Of a DNA stretch of 64,000 nucleotides, positions 23,681 through 35,145 are shown one piece after another (within the stretch, counting starts at the first letter, position 1; every line of letters starts with the position of its first letter). Position numbers and translations under genes: made by a program. The notes below the pieces were generated by a model. That model was not told the origin of the DNA. It did no database searches and saw nothing but the letters and a program-made list of their open reading frames with translations. The DNA is from Owenia fusiformis (taxonomy: Eukaryota; Annelida; Polychaeta; Sabellida; Oweniidae): NCBI GenBank assembly GCA_903813345.2, contig CAIIXF020000010.1, positions 27,740,425-27,804,424 of the forward strand. Direction: 5' to 3'.

Positions 23681-25013
23681 TCAAGGTCATTTCTGAATGT
23701 AACATCGCCAAGGCCGTGTTCATTTAAAATGTCACTGATGTTTCTAAAGTATGGACAATGCGAATCATTTCAAGGCTAATTGATTGGTCTCGTTGTCTTA
23801 AAAACAGCGTTAATATGCATTTATCAGTTCAAGTCAGTTAGAGACCGGGAGGCAACCATTTCCAAACCTTAAAAGAGAAGAAATGAGAGTAATACCCCCG
23901 CCATGGAATTGTCTAGAAGACGAAGAACATTTCTCATGTGCAAATAAAGAGATCTTCTTCTACTGTGCGGTTATGATTGCCTTGTTCATATGGATTAAAA
24001 AAAAATATTTAAATGTGCGTCAGACGTTGGAAAAGCCTTGTATCGTAGCTGTTGTTGAATTTATATTCTGTAAATCAAATTTAACACGAGCCTAATTGCA
24101 ATGAAGAGCCCATGTTTCCCGACAAGATTATATCAAGCTATCCTCAAGAAGGTACGCTAAGCGAAATGCAGAACAGGAAAATAAAATGCAAATGGCAACA
24201 ATCGAGAATAACATTACCTGAGATAAAAAGATTCTTAGTTGGAGTGCCTAGCGTCAATGACGAGATTGCAGCTTACTTTACGTCAGGCTCCTTCGTTCGT
24301 TAGTCAATAATAGTGCTTTCAACTTGAGGAAGAGGATTTGAATGACCATAACGTAGACGTAACTCCTGTGAAACCCCAACAACAGAGATCGTTATATACG
24401 TTCGTTAAGAAAACACCCTTCTGGCAAGACTGTCTTTGCAGTATAAGCCCCAGTCATAGTCTATTAAAGCAGGTGTCAATCGATTTTTTGGCCGATTCTC
24501 TACTCTGGTCTTTATCATGTTCGGCTTCTGTATATGCAGCATCTTTCTAGTATTTTTGCGTTCACGCGCTCATTTATATGTTCGAAGTACGTTTGTGATG
24601 TTCTTTGAGGCATTTCGGCTCCCAACTCCTCGATTTCGCGATTGTACGTATATATTACAGCCGTGTGTAAAAAACGAAGTGATTAGATAATCCAAATAAT
24701 ATAGTTAACAAATACTGTTATAGTATAGATGTAAGTGTTTTAGAGAATTTAATATAAGCGTCCGACTTCCTCAAGATGCAAAGCTAAAACTGTGTAAACC
24801 AAACTACTACAGAACAGTTGGTAAAGCATTAAGATAAGTTATTGTCCTGGCCTAATTGGATCTGTCAACAGACTTTTAATTGGGCTGGTAGGACAGACAC
24901 CGTTCTCTGTGATATAAACCAGATTTAACAAATACTTGTTAAATCACAATTTATTGAAAATGGAGTCCATCATAGTATGTTGACTACGCCAACTATACGC
25001 TTGCTACACTAAG

Positions 25014-25404
25014 GAATAACTCCACAGAGGGCGCTAGTGAAAAGGTAAAAGACAAAAAATCTAAATTTAAAATCGGGATGATGGTTGATTGAAATCAAGA
25101 TTTATCAGTTATCTTGTGTGTATATACTTTTACAAAAAGTATGACGAAATGATTCGGTTCACTTCAAATGTTTGACTTTTTGTGACGGTGGTCTTGAGTT
25201 TGAAATCTATTGACAATTGTTTAAAATTCGGATAGATGGCGGAACAGCGGTCATATCTTTTTTTTCTCAATGGGTGATCTATGCAAATATATGGGGTTAT
25301 GTACCGAAAATCCTCGTTTTTTCATAATCAATCCAAAGATTTCAATATTTTCCCATTGGGTTATTAGAGCATTTGTCTGTAGAATTAATTGTCCCAATGA
25401 GTGT
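25014..25404. other. 390-bp insertion interrupting the 137-bp tandem repeat
   Basis: A repeat unit that starts at 24955 stops at about 25013 after TTGCTACACTAAGG and resumes near 25405 (GTATAGGTATACATAC). The intervening DNA begins AATAACTCCACAGAGGGCGC, a GGGCGC-type start common in invertebrate DNA elements. No TIR or gene recognised. Confidence 0.45.
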
Positions 25405-25408
25405 ATAG

Positions 25409-25770
25409 GTATACATACACACTGCCATGGTCTACCTCAGGTATAGCTACGTCTGCTACGGGTATTTTATTGACAATAAGCCCATCAAGTATGTTGACTA
25501 CGCCAACAACACTTGCTACACTGGCTAGAACATGAGTATATATAGGTATACATACACACTGCCATGGTCTACCTCAGATATAGCTACGTCTGCTACGGGT
25601 ATTTTATTGACAATAAGCCCATCAAGTATGTTGACTACGCCAACAACACTTGCTACACTGGCTAGAACATGAGTATATATAGGTATACATACAAAATGTC
25701 ATGGTCTACCCTTGGTATAGCTACGTCTGCTACGGGTATTTTACTGAAAATATGCCCATCATAGTACGTT
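25409..25770 (+). repeat. 137-bp tandem repeat, about 2.6 copies
   Basis: GTATACATACACACTGCCAT recurs at 25409 and 25546, and a variant at 25683 (spacing 137 bp). Related single units flank the elements at 19761-24954. The last copy decays near 25770. Confidence 0.85.
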
Positions 25771-26020
25771 ATATGTTTTTAAATTCCAGTGTGGGTGATA
25801 CGAATAATACACTCATTTTGCATTTTTAAAATTCCCGTGTGGGTGAGCATAGCGCAAGAACCGAAAGGGGTGGGTGTTTTGGCCGGAAGTTTGATGCATT
25901 AATATTCTGAACGGAACGTTCGCTTTTCAACATGGTGTGGTATTATGCTACAGTACGGCTATATAGTAAATCTTATTTAATTGTTTTTGGGTTACAGGTC
26001 TGTTATACTATCGAGCCAAG

Positions 26021-29000
26021 ATGTCCATTCCTACTGTAAAACTCCCTAACAGTGCTGAGATGCCAATTATCGGTCTAGGGACGTGGAAGGTACTGCATTC
26101 ATGCATTCAGTTCTTGCCTCTGGCGAAGCGTCTACAGTTTTTTTTTTTTTTTTTTTTAGATTTATTATTAAGAAATATCATAATATAAATCCCTTCAGTC
26201 GCCCGAAGGCATTATAGAAGGGTACATTAATAGCACAAAATACAAAATTATGATTAGGTCAAGGGGTTCACTCTGCACTTGTGGTTGGCCATGGGTCTAC
26301 AGGGTGACACAAAAATGCCACCATCATATTGTTGCATAACTTTTTTGCCTGCATTAAATCTGAATCATGTTCTTTAGCACACTAAAACTGCTCCATGGGA
26401 TGATATTGCCACTCTGTTTCCTCTCTAATAGGTGCAATGGCTTTAACTTGAATTCACAGATAGCTAAAGTTTGATCCATATAGTAATTTGCAGTAATGAG
26501 AAAATGATATTAAATTAACCACGTATCTACTTACCAGTATGTTCTAAGTTCTCCATCGCCCTTGGTTACGTTGTGAAATCAGCCAAACATGACTTTGAAG
26601 GCAGTATTCTCAGGAAGAAAAAATGAATCGAAAAAATATTTCCATTATGTCGAAATGTGCTAGCAGTTCGTTCAGAGCAATCGTACTTATGTAAGTTAAA
26701 TCAATGTCAAATGGTATAAGAAATTGGATGTTAGTGTTGACTTCGTTAACCACTGCAGAAAAGCTTCCTTGCAAATAAATTCATTCTTTCAATTGATACT
26801 GCATAAAATCTTTTGCAATAGGTAAAAGTAATTTCAGCTGCTGTCGCACTGCAAAGGTTTGGAAATAACACATGCTTGGCTTAAATCATCCACAATGCAT
26901 TCTGTCCTGGGCTTAAATCCGGAAGAGTGCACTTCATCTATTCATATATTTCAACTGTATATCGTGTATTCAAAGTTATAGATTTCCATGTATCATATTC
27001 TTCATTGTTCTCCAGTCAAAGGCCGGGGAAGTCGAAAATGCAGTGAGTGTTGCTATAGAAACCGGTTATCGTCATATCGACTGTGCATATTGCTATGAAA
27101 ACGAGAATGAAGTTGGTGCAGGCATCAAGAAAAAAATTGATGATGGAACCGTCAAACGAGAGGATCTTTTCATAGTTAGTAAAGTAAGTCTATAGAAAAC
27201 AACCATTTTAATTGAAGACGATAATTTGACTTTTTCCCATCTTCAGGATCCCATATTTCCACAATCCTGCAATCCAGCTGGCAATAAATATTTTCTCTAT
27301 TACTACAAGATTAATGAATATTATTATACAGATCAGGTTTTACTTAAGGAATAAAGACCGAGATTTTATTATTTATAGCGTAATAGATGACCGAAAATCT
27401 TATTCTGTTCATTGTTAAAAGACCAAAATCGCGTATATTTGAAATAAATCATAAAATCGAGGTATTTTATGTTACGATTCAAATAGTATAAGCAGACAAG
27501 AAACACAACGATTTGCATTTATGAATTTTAGCGGCCATACATACTCCAAAATAAACCACAGTTTTTTATTATGTTATAGTCCTGATAGCCTTTTGCTCTT
27601 ACCGTCTGCAATTTGTTCCCGTTTTTTATATTTTTGCTATGAAGACTTCATAAATGCATAAAAGAAATACATATAATATTTTGAATTGTCATGATTTTTC
27701 CATGAACATCGTACTATTTTGTTGGTATAGCTTTGGAACGTCTTCCACCGGCCAGATTTGGTAAGAGGTGCAGTTGACGAATCATTAAAAAGTTTGGGAG
27801 TAAAGTATCTCGATCTTTACCTCATACACTGGCCATATGGCTATAAGGTAAATTACCTAGTTTGCATTGTTTTATTCCAAGACCCATTTTTTGTTATTCA
27901 TTAAGAGATACTTCTTTATTACTTATTCATAACACGCCATTTTTACACGTCCTTCTAGCACGTTCATAACACTTGGACTAATTTCACTTTTATCTAAAGA
28001 CTGGTGTTACCATTGACCTTATTCACATTGTTGATTTATATTTCAGGAAGGACTTGGTAATCTTCCCAAAGATGAGGCTGGTAATGTCTTATACTCAGAC
28101 GTTAACTACCTGGACACTTGGAAGGTAGGGATAACCATAGGTACTATTAGATAGAGACACCATTGTCATATTTGGATTTATTAAATGTGCATGGGTATTT
28201 GAAGAAGGTCGGTATCATTTTCACTCCCTTTAGCACAGTGCATCTTTAATTTATTTTTCAAAGCTGTCAAAACGTATTTCACATAACAGTTCCAGCATCT
28301 CTATTTTATTGGCCATTAGTTTGTATATACTGTATGTTCTCATCTCTGTTATATGCTGGTTTAATATGATTGCCACGAGCTATTTTTACAAACATAAACC
28401 ATTACAACTCCATTTTGCAAATATGACTATTTGAATGTTATTATATACGGGCTGCAGGAAATATACTGAGTGAAAGATGAACATTTATCCACCTCAGTAG
28501 AAAGGAATATTTGATTATTTATATCATTTGAATTTCTTTAAACCATTTAATCAATAGATACAATACACGTGTCTCCTATGAATAACCAAGATACAGCCAC
28601 TCTTGGGCTTAGTCCATTGCAAGATATAAAGGTTCTTATATGAGTACCTGTGCAAGATCGTCCATTCTTGATAAGTTTTGATAATTCTTCTTTATTGAGT
28701 CGCAGACGAGATAAAGAAACATTATCAAAGCGAGTCAAGAATGTACGAGTACAAGAAAGTTTTTCTCATATGACTCTGTATTATGCCATACTTTCACGAC
28801 AAAACTGGGTTTAAAATAGCTACAGATTAATTGAATTTCATCTTATAATTGTTATGGCGTCATAACAATATTGTAGAAAAATAAATATTGAGTCCCGATT
28901 CACTTACGAGAAGGAGAAGGAGAAAATGATATTATAAATATGTGTTTTAGGTTCTGGAGGAATTGGTTGACGAAGGGATACTAAAAGCAATAGGTCTCTC

Positions 29001-32000
29001 GAACTTCAACAGTGTACAGATTCAAGACGTAATCGATAATTCGAGGATCAAACCAGCGAATCTTCAGGTAAATTCATAACGTTAGTTCTTTTACCAATCA
29101 AACCATCTAACTTTCTCGTTTGTGAGAGGTAACAATTCAATGACCGAACCAAAATAACTATTTTAAGCGAATTTTAGCTCAGGCGAAAAAACACTAAAAT
29201 ATGAGTTCCCTTGAAAAACTAGATCCCTCCATGATGAAAACAATCTACGGACCTTTTACATGAGAGTATATGAATCCAAAAAGCAATATGAGAGAGAATC
29301 GTTTATTTTTTCTCGACTCTTACTTCCATTGTTTCTGTTTTGTGTTATTTATACCAAGAATATAATTTAATTGTATAAAATGTTTTTTTTTATTTTACAG
29401 GTCGAATGTCATCCATATCATAATCAAGCAAAACTGCTAGCCTTCTGCTTTGAGCGAAATATAACATTTACAGCATACAGTCCATTCGCTTCACCCGACC
29501 GACCTTGGTAAGATGTTATACAGTATTTCATGGGAATACTTTTTCACTACAATTGCAAATGGCCAGGGAACCGCTTGCTCTTATAAATTTACATACATTG
29601 AAATTCTCAGATAAATTACTTTCATTGATATTTTTCAAACACTCATGAAATGAATACTTTAACATTAGAGAATTATGAATTGAATTAATGATAAATTATT
29701 TAACTCTACCGTGACATAAACTATTCCATTCAATAGATGTAGTAATGATTCAAATATAAAGTATAGTGAGTTAATCAATTGATATGATGTCAGTAAAAAC
29801 ATTGACTTGTAGAATAGACCAGGTGCACGTTTATGATTTTAGGGCAAAGCCTGGCGAGCTTCTATTGATTGACGACCCAAGACTGAAGGCAATAGCTGAG
29901 AAATACAGCAAAACTCCCGCTCAGGTAAGGACTAACACAAAATATATTTGTGATGTGCGATGAAGTGTTTATAGATGTACAGTAGTAGGTACGGGGAATA
30001 TATGAAAGTAGTGGAAATTGGGTGAAATAGTTCAAAGTAATTTCATGCTCATTACGACTGATTTACGATTAGATAATGAACAATGTGATAAACATAGGAC
30101 ATGCATTCTGATTTATCAGAGTCTCACTTTATCTAACGCGTTGGTGAGTATTCCAAAGGACTATACTTGCAGTGGATCCCACAATGAGGACACGTGTAAG
30201 GTGAAAGAATTCGAAAATAATTTTGCAAAATAGTATGTAATATAAGTCACTTTTAACAGGTTGTACTGAGATACCAAGTGCAGAGACAAGTTGTTGTCAT
30301 TCCTAAAAGTGTTACACCAGCAAGGATACAGGCAAACTTTCAGGTTAGGTCTAATGTAATGCATTAACGGTGCCAGGAATAGAGAGGATTTGAGAGTATA
30401 TTTCAAAGATAATATTTGTCTCAATGTACGAGTTATTTTGCTCACTGTCTTCCTTATCACTGGTATTTTCTTGCAATAACCTTGAAAATGGACACTCCAC
30501 CATTTTAAATCTTCAATATCATGTGTATTGGTCAGGTTATATCTACATCATTTTCAGGTAATTAATGATATTATAACGAGAGATATTACCATACTTTTTG
30601 AATATATTGTAAAATAAAGTTGACTTTATGTATGTCAGTATTTATCATTAAACAGTAATGCATGTATTTTTAGATATTTGATTTTGAGTTGAGTGCCGGG
30701 GACGTTGCTGCTATAGATGCCTTCAATATTAACCAGCGGTTCTTGGTTCAGCCAGTGGAACGTGAGGGGTAAGCGTGAAAACAAAATGTCTTGATACATT
30801 CGGTACATTGAATGAATAAAGTACTTTAACAAAGCTTTAACAAAGTTCCAACGATGGCGGAAATAGTGCGTTTCTACAATAATATGCTTGTAAATTGTTC
30901 ATTGAAGTGATTGCATTGGTTATCATTTAAGAACGTTCTGATAGCCCTTATGTCTAAGTTACATATCGGCTTATTTCAGGACATATTTATACAATTGCAA
31001 TAAGAAGCACAAAACATTTAATATTGCCAATAGTTACATTGCTTCAGTAATGGCAACTCAAAGTCATGTAATCACTATGGAAGTTGGCCAACTTTCATTA
31101 AAACCTGTTTTTAAAGTGTGACGCATATCGTTTAGCAAATCGAACGCTCGTTTCTGGTGTTGCTCACCGTTTAGTATAAAAGGCCCGATCCCGGAATAAT
31201 ACTCAAGGGTTCACAGGTTCGAGGTCGTTGTGTCAACACCTCTAACTGTTATATAGCATAAGTATATTATAGATCGTCACACATTTATAAAAGGGTGATT
31301 TTTATTTTGACAAATCAATTCCATATTTATGGGTGAAGTTTCAGGATCTTCTATTTGTGTATAATAAGGAAAAATTGGCATCTAAATTTCCCCATAACGT
31401 AATAGCACACAGCTTGGCATATGAAATATCCTACAAATGAAACAAAGCAAGACAAACCGGTTTCTAATACAAGGATTTATATTGGCTGTTGTACATGTAT
31501 TCTTTGAACCCAATCACTCTTTGGATAACGTTTTCAAAATCATTATAAACGGATTACTTTATCTCAAAGACAATTTCAATAAACTGGATTTTACAGAACT
31601 CCCCTTATTTCTTAGAAATGGACTGATCCAGTTGATTTGGCTGGAGCCGCAATATTGTTTTATACGGGATGCTAATCGGAACCCTTTAACACATTTGGTC
31701 AAAAGTGAAGAGTTTGTTGGCCTTAAACTATAGGCAACTAATTTTGAATTATAACCTACATCGAACCGAGTCAGAATTCGTGGACAATGAAAAACATACC
31801 GTTTCCTCTCCAAGAAGAATGATATTCAATTGAATTGAAATTAGGCTACTCCAGAAATCTTAAATGATAACACATTTTGTAGACAAAACTGACACACCGC
31901 TTGGAATATAAATAAAATATGATAACTATAATTCAATTGATTTCGTTTGTTTTATCATACATTTTTTCATTTTCAGAAAAATGGTTTACAGAGACGCTGC

Positions 32001-32034
32001 CCACAAATATTTTCCATTCAACATAGAGTTCTAA
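26021..32034 (+). CDS. Aldo-keto reductase (AKR1-type), copy 1, ten exons, 324 aa
   Basis: Cytosolic NADPH-dependent reductase of aldehydes and ketones, of the aldose/aldehyde reductase type; exact substrate unknown. Exons: 26021-26089, 27016-27183, 27731-27847, 28047-28124, 28951-29067, 29401-29507, 29843-29924, 30260-30343, 30674-30768, 31977-32034. All introns are GT-AG and in frame, 975 nt with stop. The protein starts [20 protein letters not shown]. The catalytic tetrad is complete: Asp45 and Tyr50 ([11 protein letters not shown]), Lys79 at the exon 2/3 border (VSK|LWN) and His112 (LIHWP). The NADPH-binding IPKS motif is at 260-263, and the protein ends FPFNIEF. An acceptor CAG at 25995-25997 just before the ATG implies an upstream non-coding exon. 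Length is normal for the family. Copy 2 at 35146-44581 has the same exon lengths and phases. Confidence 0.95.
26138..26294 (-). mobile_element. 157-bp retroposed insert (SINE-like) in intron 1 of AKR copy 1
   Basis: A 20-base T run at 26138-26157 (a poly(A) tail on the minus strand, preceded there by AATAAATCT) and an 8-bp target duplication GTCTACAG (26130-26137 and 26295-26302) mark a retroposition. The other AKR copy has the uninterrupted site GCGTCTACAGGGTGAC near 39844. No Pol III boxes recognised; it could be a LINE 3' tail. Confidence 0.85.
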
Positions 32035-32247
32035 GGAGCATTCATATAAGGGAGCTTAAGCTTGCATGCAAAATCGAAACGCCAACCTATACGTATGACC
32101 AATCAGCCATACAAATGCATAGCTTGAATATTTTCCGTTCGCGTTTAGGTTATGAAAAACATTGCAGGCTTAAACTCTCTATTATCAACGCACAACGTGC
32201 CTATGACTATAAGTATTATATCAGTATTATATGTAATATATAGTACA

Positions 32248-32253
32248 AATAAA
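32248..32253 (+). promoter_or_regulatory. Probable poly(A) signal of AKR copy 1
   Basis: AATAAA 214 bp after the stop codon in otherwise conserved 3' sequence. The same place in copy 2 reads AATAGA (44722-44727). Confidence 0.5.
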
Positions 32254-32317
32254 TGGCGATGTTTTCTCCACTGATATTAGAAAGAATGAACTAGTTTTAG
32301 TTAGTAGCTCTCTCTAG

Positions 32318-32389
32318 CAGGCCCGTAGCTTTTGCCAAAGGGGGAAGGTCACTTTATAAAAAAATTCCAAATCACTGGCTCCGGGCCTG
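32318..32389. mobile_element. Short CAGGCCCG-ended MITE, internally deleted copy
   Basis: CAGGCCCGTAGC...CCGGGCCTG, 72 bp, at the same position relative to the gene as the 226-bp copy at 44795-45020. Present before the duplication, then trimmed. Confidence 0.65.
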
Positions 32390-32399
32390 TTTCGTATTT

Positions 32400-33604
32400 T
32401 CATGATTCAAAAAGCGATAGTGTAATGACCTCTGGTCATATCTTGGTTTAAATATTATTATTAATACCTACTTAACTTGATCTTGATGTTTTAATAGTAG
32501 AATAACGTCATTTCGAAGGGCAGTATTAAACAAATACTGGATGATCAGGTGCTGGATATGGCAGAATACCTTGTTTGCCACCAGTTTCTTTAAGTAGTAC
32601 TCGAGTTATTGAGAAATGAAACTCTTAAGTGGGGAATGTTGCAAAAACATTGAAAAAATATCCGGCAGTTTTTAGAAAAGAGCAGAGTATTGCCAAATTG
32701 CAAGCAGCTTAGAACCAATCATATTAGAGTAACCGAGGTGCATAATAAAGTAAAGTACTGGACCAAACATGGGACACATGACAAGAATATGCAACAAGCG
32801 CAAAAGTGACATAGTTTATAAACATCAAGTGCTTTGCTACTGTAATAGGACTGTTCATGGGTCGATGAGGTGGGATGGAGCTTTGGGTGATGTTGGCTTC
32901 GCAGTAATCTGCAGCACAGCTTGGTTTTCTTCAATCTTAAGTTTATCATTTCCATTAAGTAAAAAATCAATGTTGTTTCGAACATTTTAATCTAGAAAAT
33001 TTCAATTGCATTCAACTCTGTAAGTTTAGCAACTAGAGTTAATCTTTCAATATTTTTTAAAGGTTAATATTGTTGGTGTACATCTCATTTAAATCTCAAT
33101 TATTTTATTGAAAAATTTATGATATATAAGATGATATTTTACATATAGATAATTTGTACATAAAACGCTGCTATGTGCGATCCACGTTGGTCAACAAGTT
33201 TGTCCCAATTTAGTAATTTCAATACTGAAATTGTATTTGAGCCATGTAGACAACCTGATACAATGCATGCAACTCTGTACTGCAGTCTTTCAAGTCGGTG
33301 AAGAGTTAATTTGTTACCAGTATGATAAATAATATCATGAAAATCAAAATGTGGCCGAAAAAATGATTCCGCTATTTAAGAAAGATGTTTACTTTTAAGG
33401 ATTTATCATTTTTTGAACTTTGTTCATCAAGTTAAGTTTTCAATATGTACGTCAAAATACCTAGATGTTTGTGACTGTTGACTTCTGGCAGAGTGTCTCC
33501 ATTAAGGGTCAAAATGTGGTAAACGATTTGGTACACTACAGACAGCTTTCAAAATCAGTTGTTATATTTACATTACAAACTAACATAGCAAAATTACCTT
33601 AAAA
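32400..33604. other. Spacer between the two AKR duplications
   Basis: No gene recognised. It includes a single unit of the 38-bp minisatellite (32765-32805). Open frames of 70-90 codons around 32719-32990 overlap on both strands and have no support. Confidence 0.5.
32765..32805 (+). repeat. Single copy of the 38-bp minisatellite unit
   Basis: AAACATGGGACACATGACAA, then GAATATGCAACAAGCGCAAAA: one full unit with one difference from the most common version, plus the start of a next one. It lies 731 bp after the stop of AKR copy 1; the large array starts about 1.06 kb after the stop of AKR copy 2. Confidence 0.9.
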
Positions 33605-35145
33605 AGGTGTAACAATTTTTTTAGGTGCCGACACGGACTGCCTATAGCTCGTCACAAAAACATTGGCATTAACAAAAGGTCCCCACCTTCTGCTCTGACA
33701 TAATAATACCATACTTTATTCACAAGCTTGCATGCGTTTTGTCATCATTACATTACAATAACACTGCCTTTAAAAACCACAATGATTTAACTTTATTGAG
33801 GTAAATACGTATTGCTCATTCATGATATGAAATTAAAGTGACCGTCAAAAAGAAATAAAGTGGAGCAATAGTACTAACACAAGGCTATAACACCCTGCCT
33901 GCAAATACACGCCCTGCGTTTGTCATATTCGTGCAGTATTCAGCAAAGTTTAAGAAGTTATGCAAGTCCTAAAAAGACGTAAGCTGAAAAATAGCGTGCT
34001 CATGTGTTTATAAAATACAATAGCACTACTCACTACTGGCTTCTATCTAATATAATTAAATATATCAGTTACTTATCGAACTACTTTGAAAATAGTTTAG
34101 TATTGATCAAATATACCGCGCCGTGACCTTGAAGTACATTTTGTGTGCATTCTTATCTAATAAGGCTTTACGTCCTGTAGGCTCGCTGAGTCCGAAAGGA
34201 GGTCAGGGAATCTGATTATAAATTGATATTTTGCCATTCTGGTTAAACTAAACGAATATGGTGGCTATATGCTGTCTACAATCTCAGGCACAAACCCCAT
34301 GGCTCGATTGCTAGTTATTAACATCAAATTGCACCCTTCATTCGTTAATCGAATGAAAAACTTGAGCGTTCAAAATTCTGATGTAGTTGGGGCAACCTTC
34401 GCCAGGTTCGTTATTTTCTAGTCCTTTTTCTCGCGCATGCGCAAAACTGAATAGAATTCGTTCCCATCACACTAGGTGTTTTTTTGTGATAGATTCGGTT
34501 TAGTACACCATTTGAAACACTTTTATATTGCTGGGGTGATCGGTATTTATGTAATGAAGGGTATGCATTGATTATTTTGTTCAAATGTGTAAATGTCGGT
34601 ATCTGAATTCCCAAATAATGATGGGTAGGGCAGTACTCTCGTATAATTATAGATCTTTACGCCATCTAAATATGAAGATATAGTTTAAAATGACTAACGT
34701 GTGCGCATGCGGGTTTGACACAAACAAAACCTTTTAAGCGAATCTGACGCAGATTGTCCCTAGTATCAGATAATATGGTGTATAGGAAGTACTAGCAAGT
34801 AAGCGAGTAACACGGAATAACGGTATATTATAAAGCACAAATACAGGTAGGCGCCAACTCTATATGTTAGAGGAAGACTCAATTTAGTAATTAAACGTAT
34901 TGGTGCATGTATAGTGTATGTATGTTGCTTCGACAACGCTCTAGCTTTCGAGTATTTTACGATAAGATCGAGGCGGTTTATATGCAAAAGTGGGTGTTTT
35001 GGCAGGAAGTTTGATGCATTAATATTCTGAACGGAACGTTTGCTTTTTTAACATGGTGTGGGTTTACGCTACATTGCAGCTATAGTAGAACCCATAAATA
35101 ATCTTATTTAATTGTTTTTCAGGTCTGTTAGACTATCCAGCCAAG

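Larger units (their letters stand above)
20274..24954. mobile_element. 4,681-bp element in head-to-tail tandem with the short copy
   Basis: It has the same 220-bp left end and 200-bp right end as the 513-bp element before it, but with 4.26 kb between. The pair sits between T and T of a 137-bp repeat unit (..TATTTTAT / TGAAAAT..) with no target duplication seen. Tandem copies, a 3' hairpin about 9 bases from the end and a T-T insertion site suggest a rolling-circle (Helentron-like) element. Read on the minus strand, the same order is also that of split direct repeats of PAT-like DIRS elements. No Rep/helicase, reverse transcriptase or tyrosine recombinase can be read, so the class is open. Confidence 0.6.
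25870..32400 (+). repeat. Segmental duplication, copy 1, right part (contains AKR gene 1)
   Basis: Matches 34990 to about 45030, from GTGGGTGTTTTGG before the AKR 5' end to just past the CAGGCCCG element after the gene. Coding exons are nearly identical. Introns are alignable but carry indels: copy 1 has an extra 157-bp insert at 26138, about 490 bp near 28446-28935 and about 570 bp near 31116-31687. Copy 2 has the gypsy element. Confidence 0.85.

Noticed and set aside
19761-24954. Standard LTR retrotransposon with A or B blocks as LTRs
   Set aside because: The block order B-x-A-B-long-A does not give matching LTRs at both ends, there is no target duplication, and no gag/pol was read.
19761-24954. 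Canonical Helitron (TC...CTRR)
   Set aside because: The ends are not TC and CTRR and the site is T-T rather than A-T; only a Helentron-like variant remains possible.
31196-31240. tRNA-like B box (GGTTCGAGGTC) in the last intron of AKR copy 1, possible SINE
   Set aside because: No A box or cloverleaf could be found upstream.
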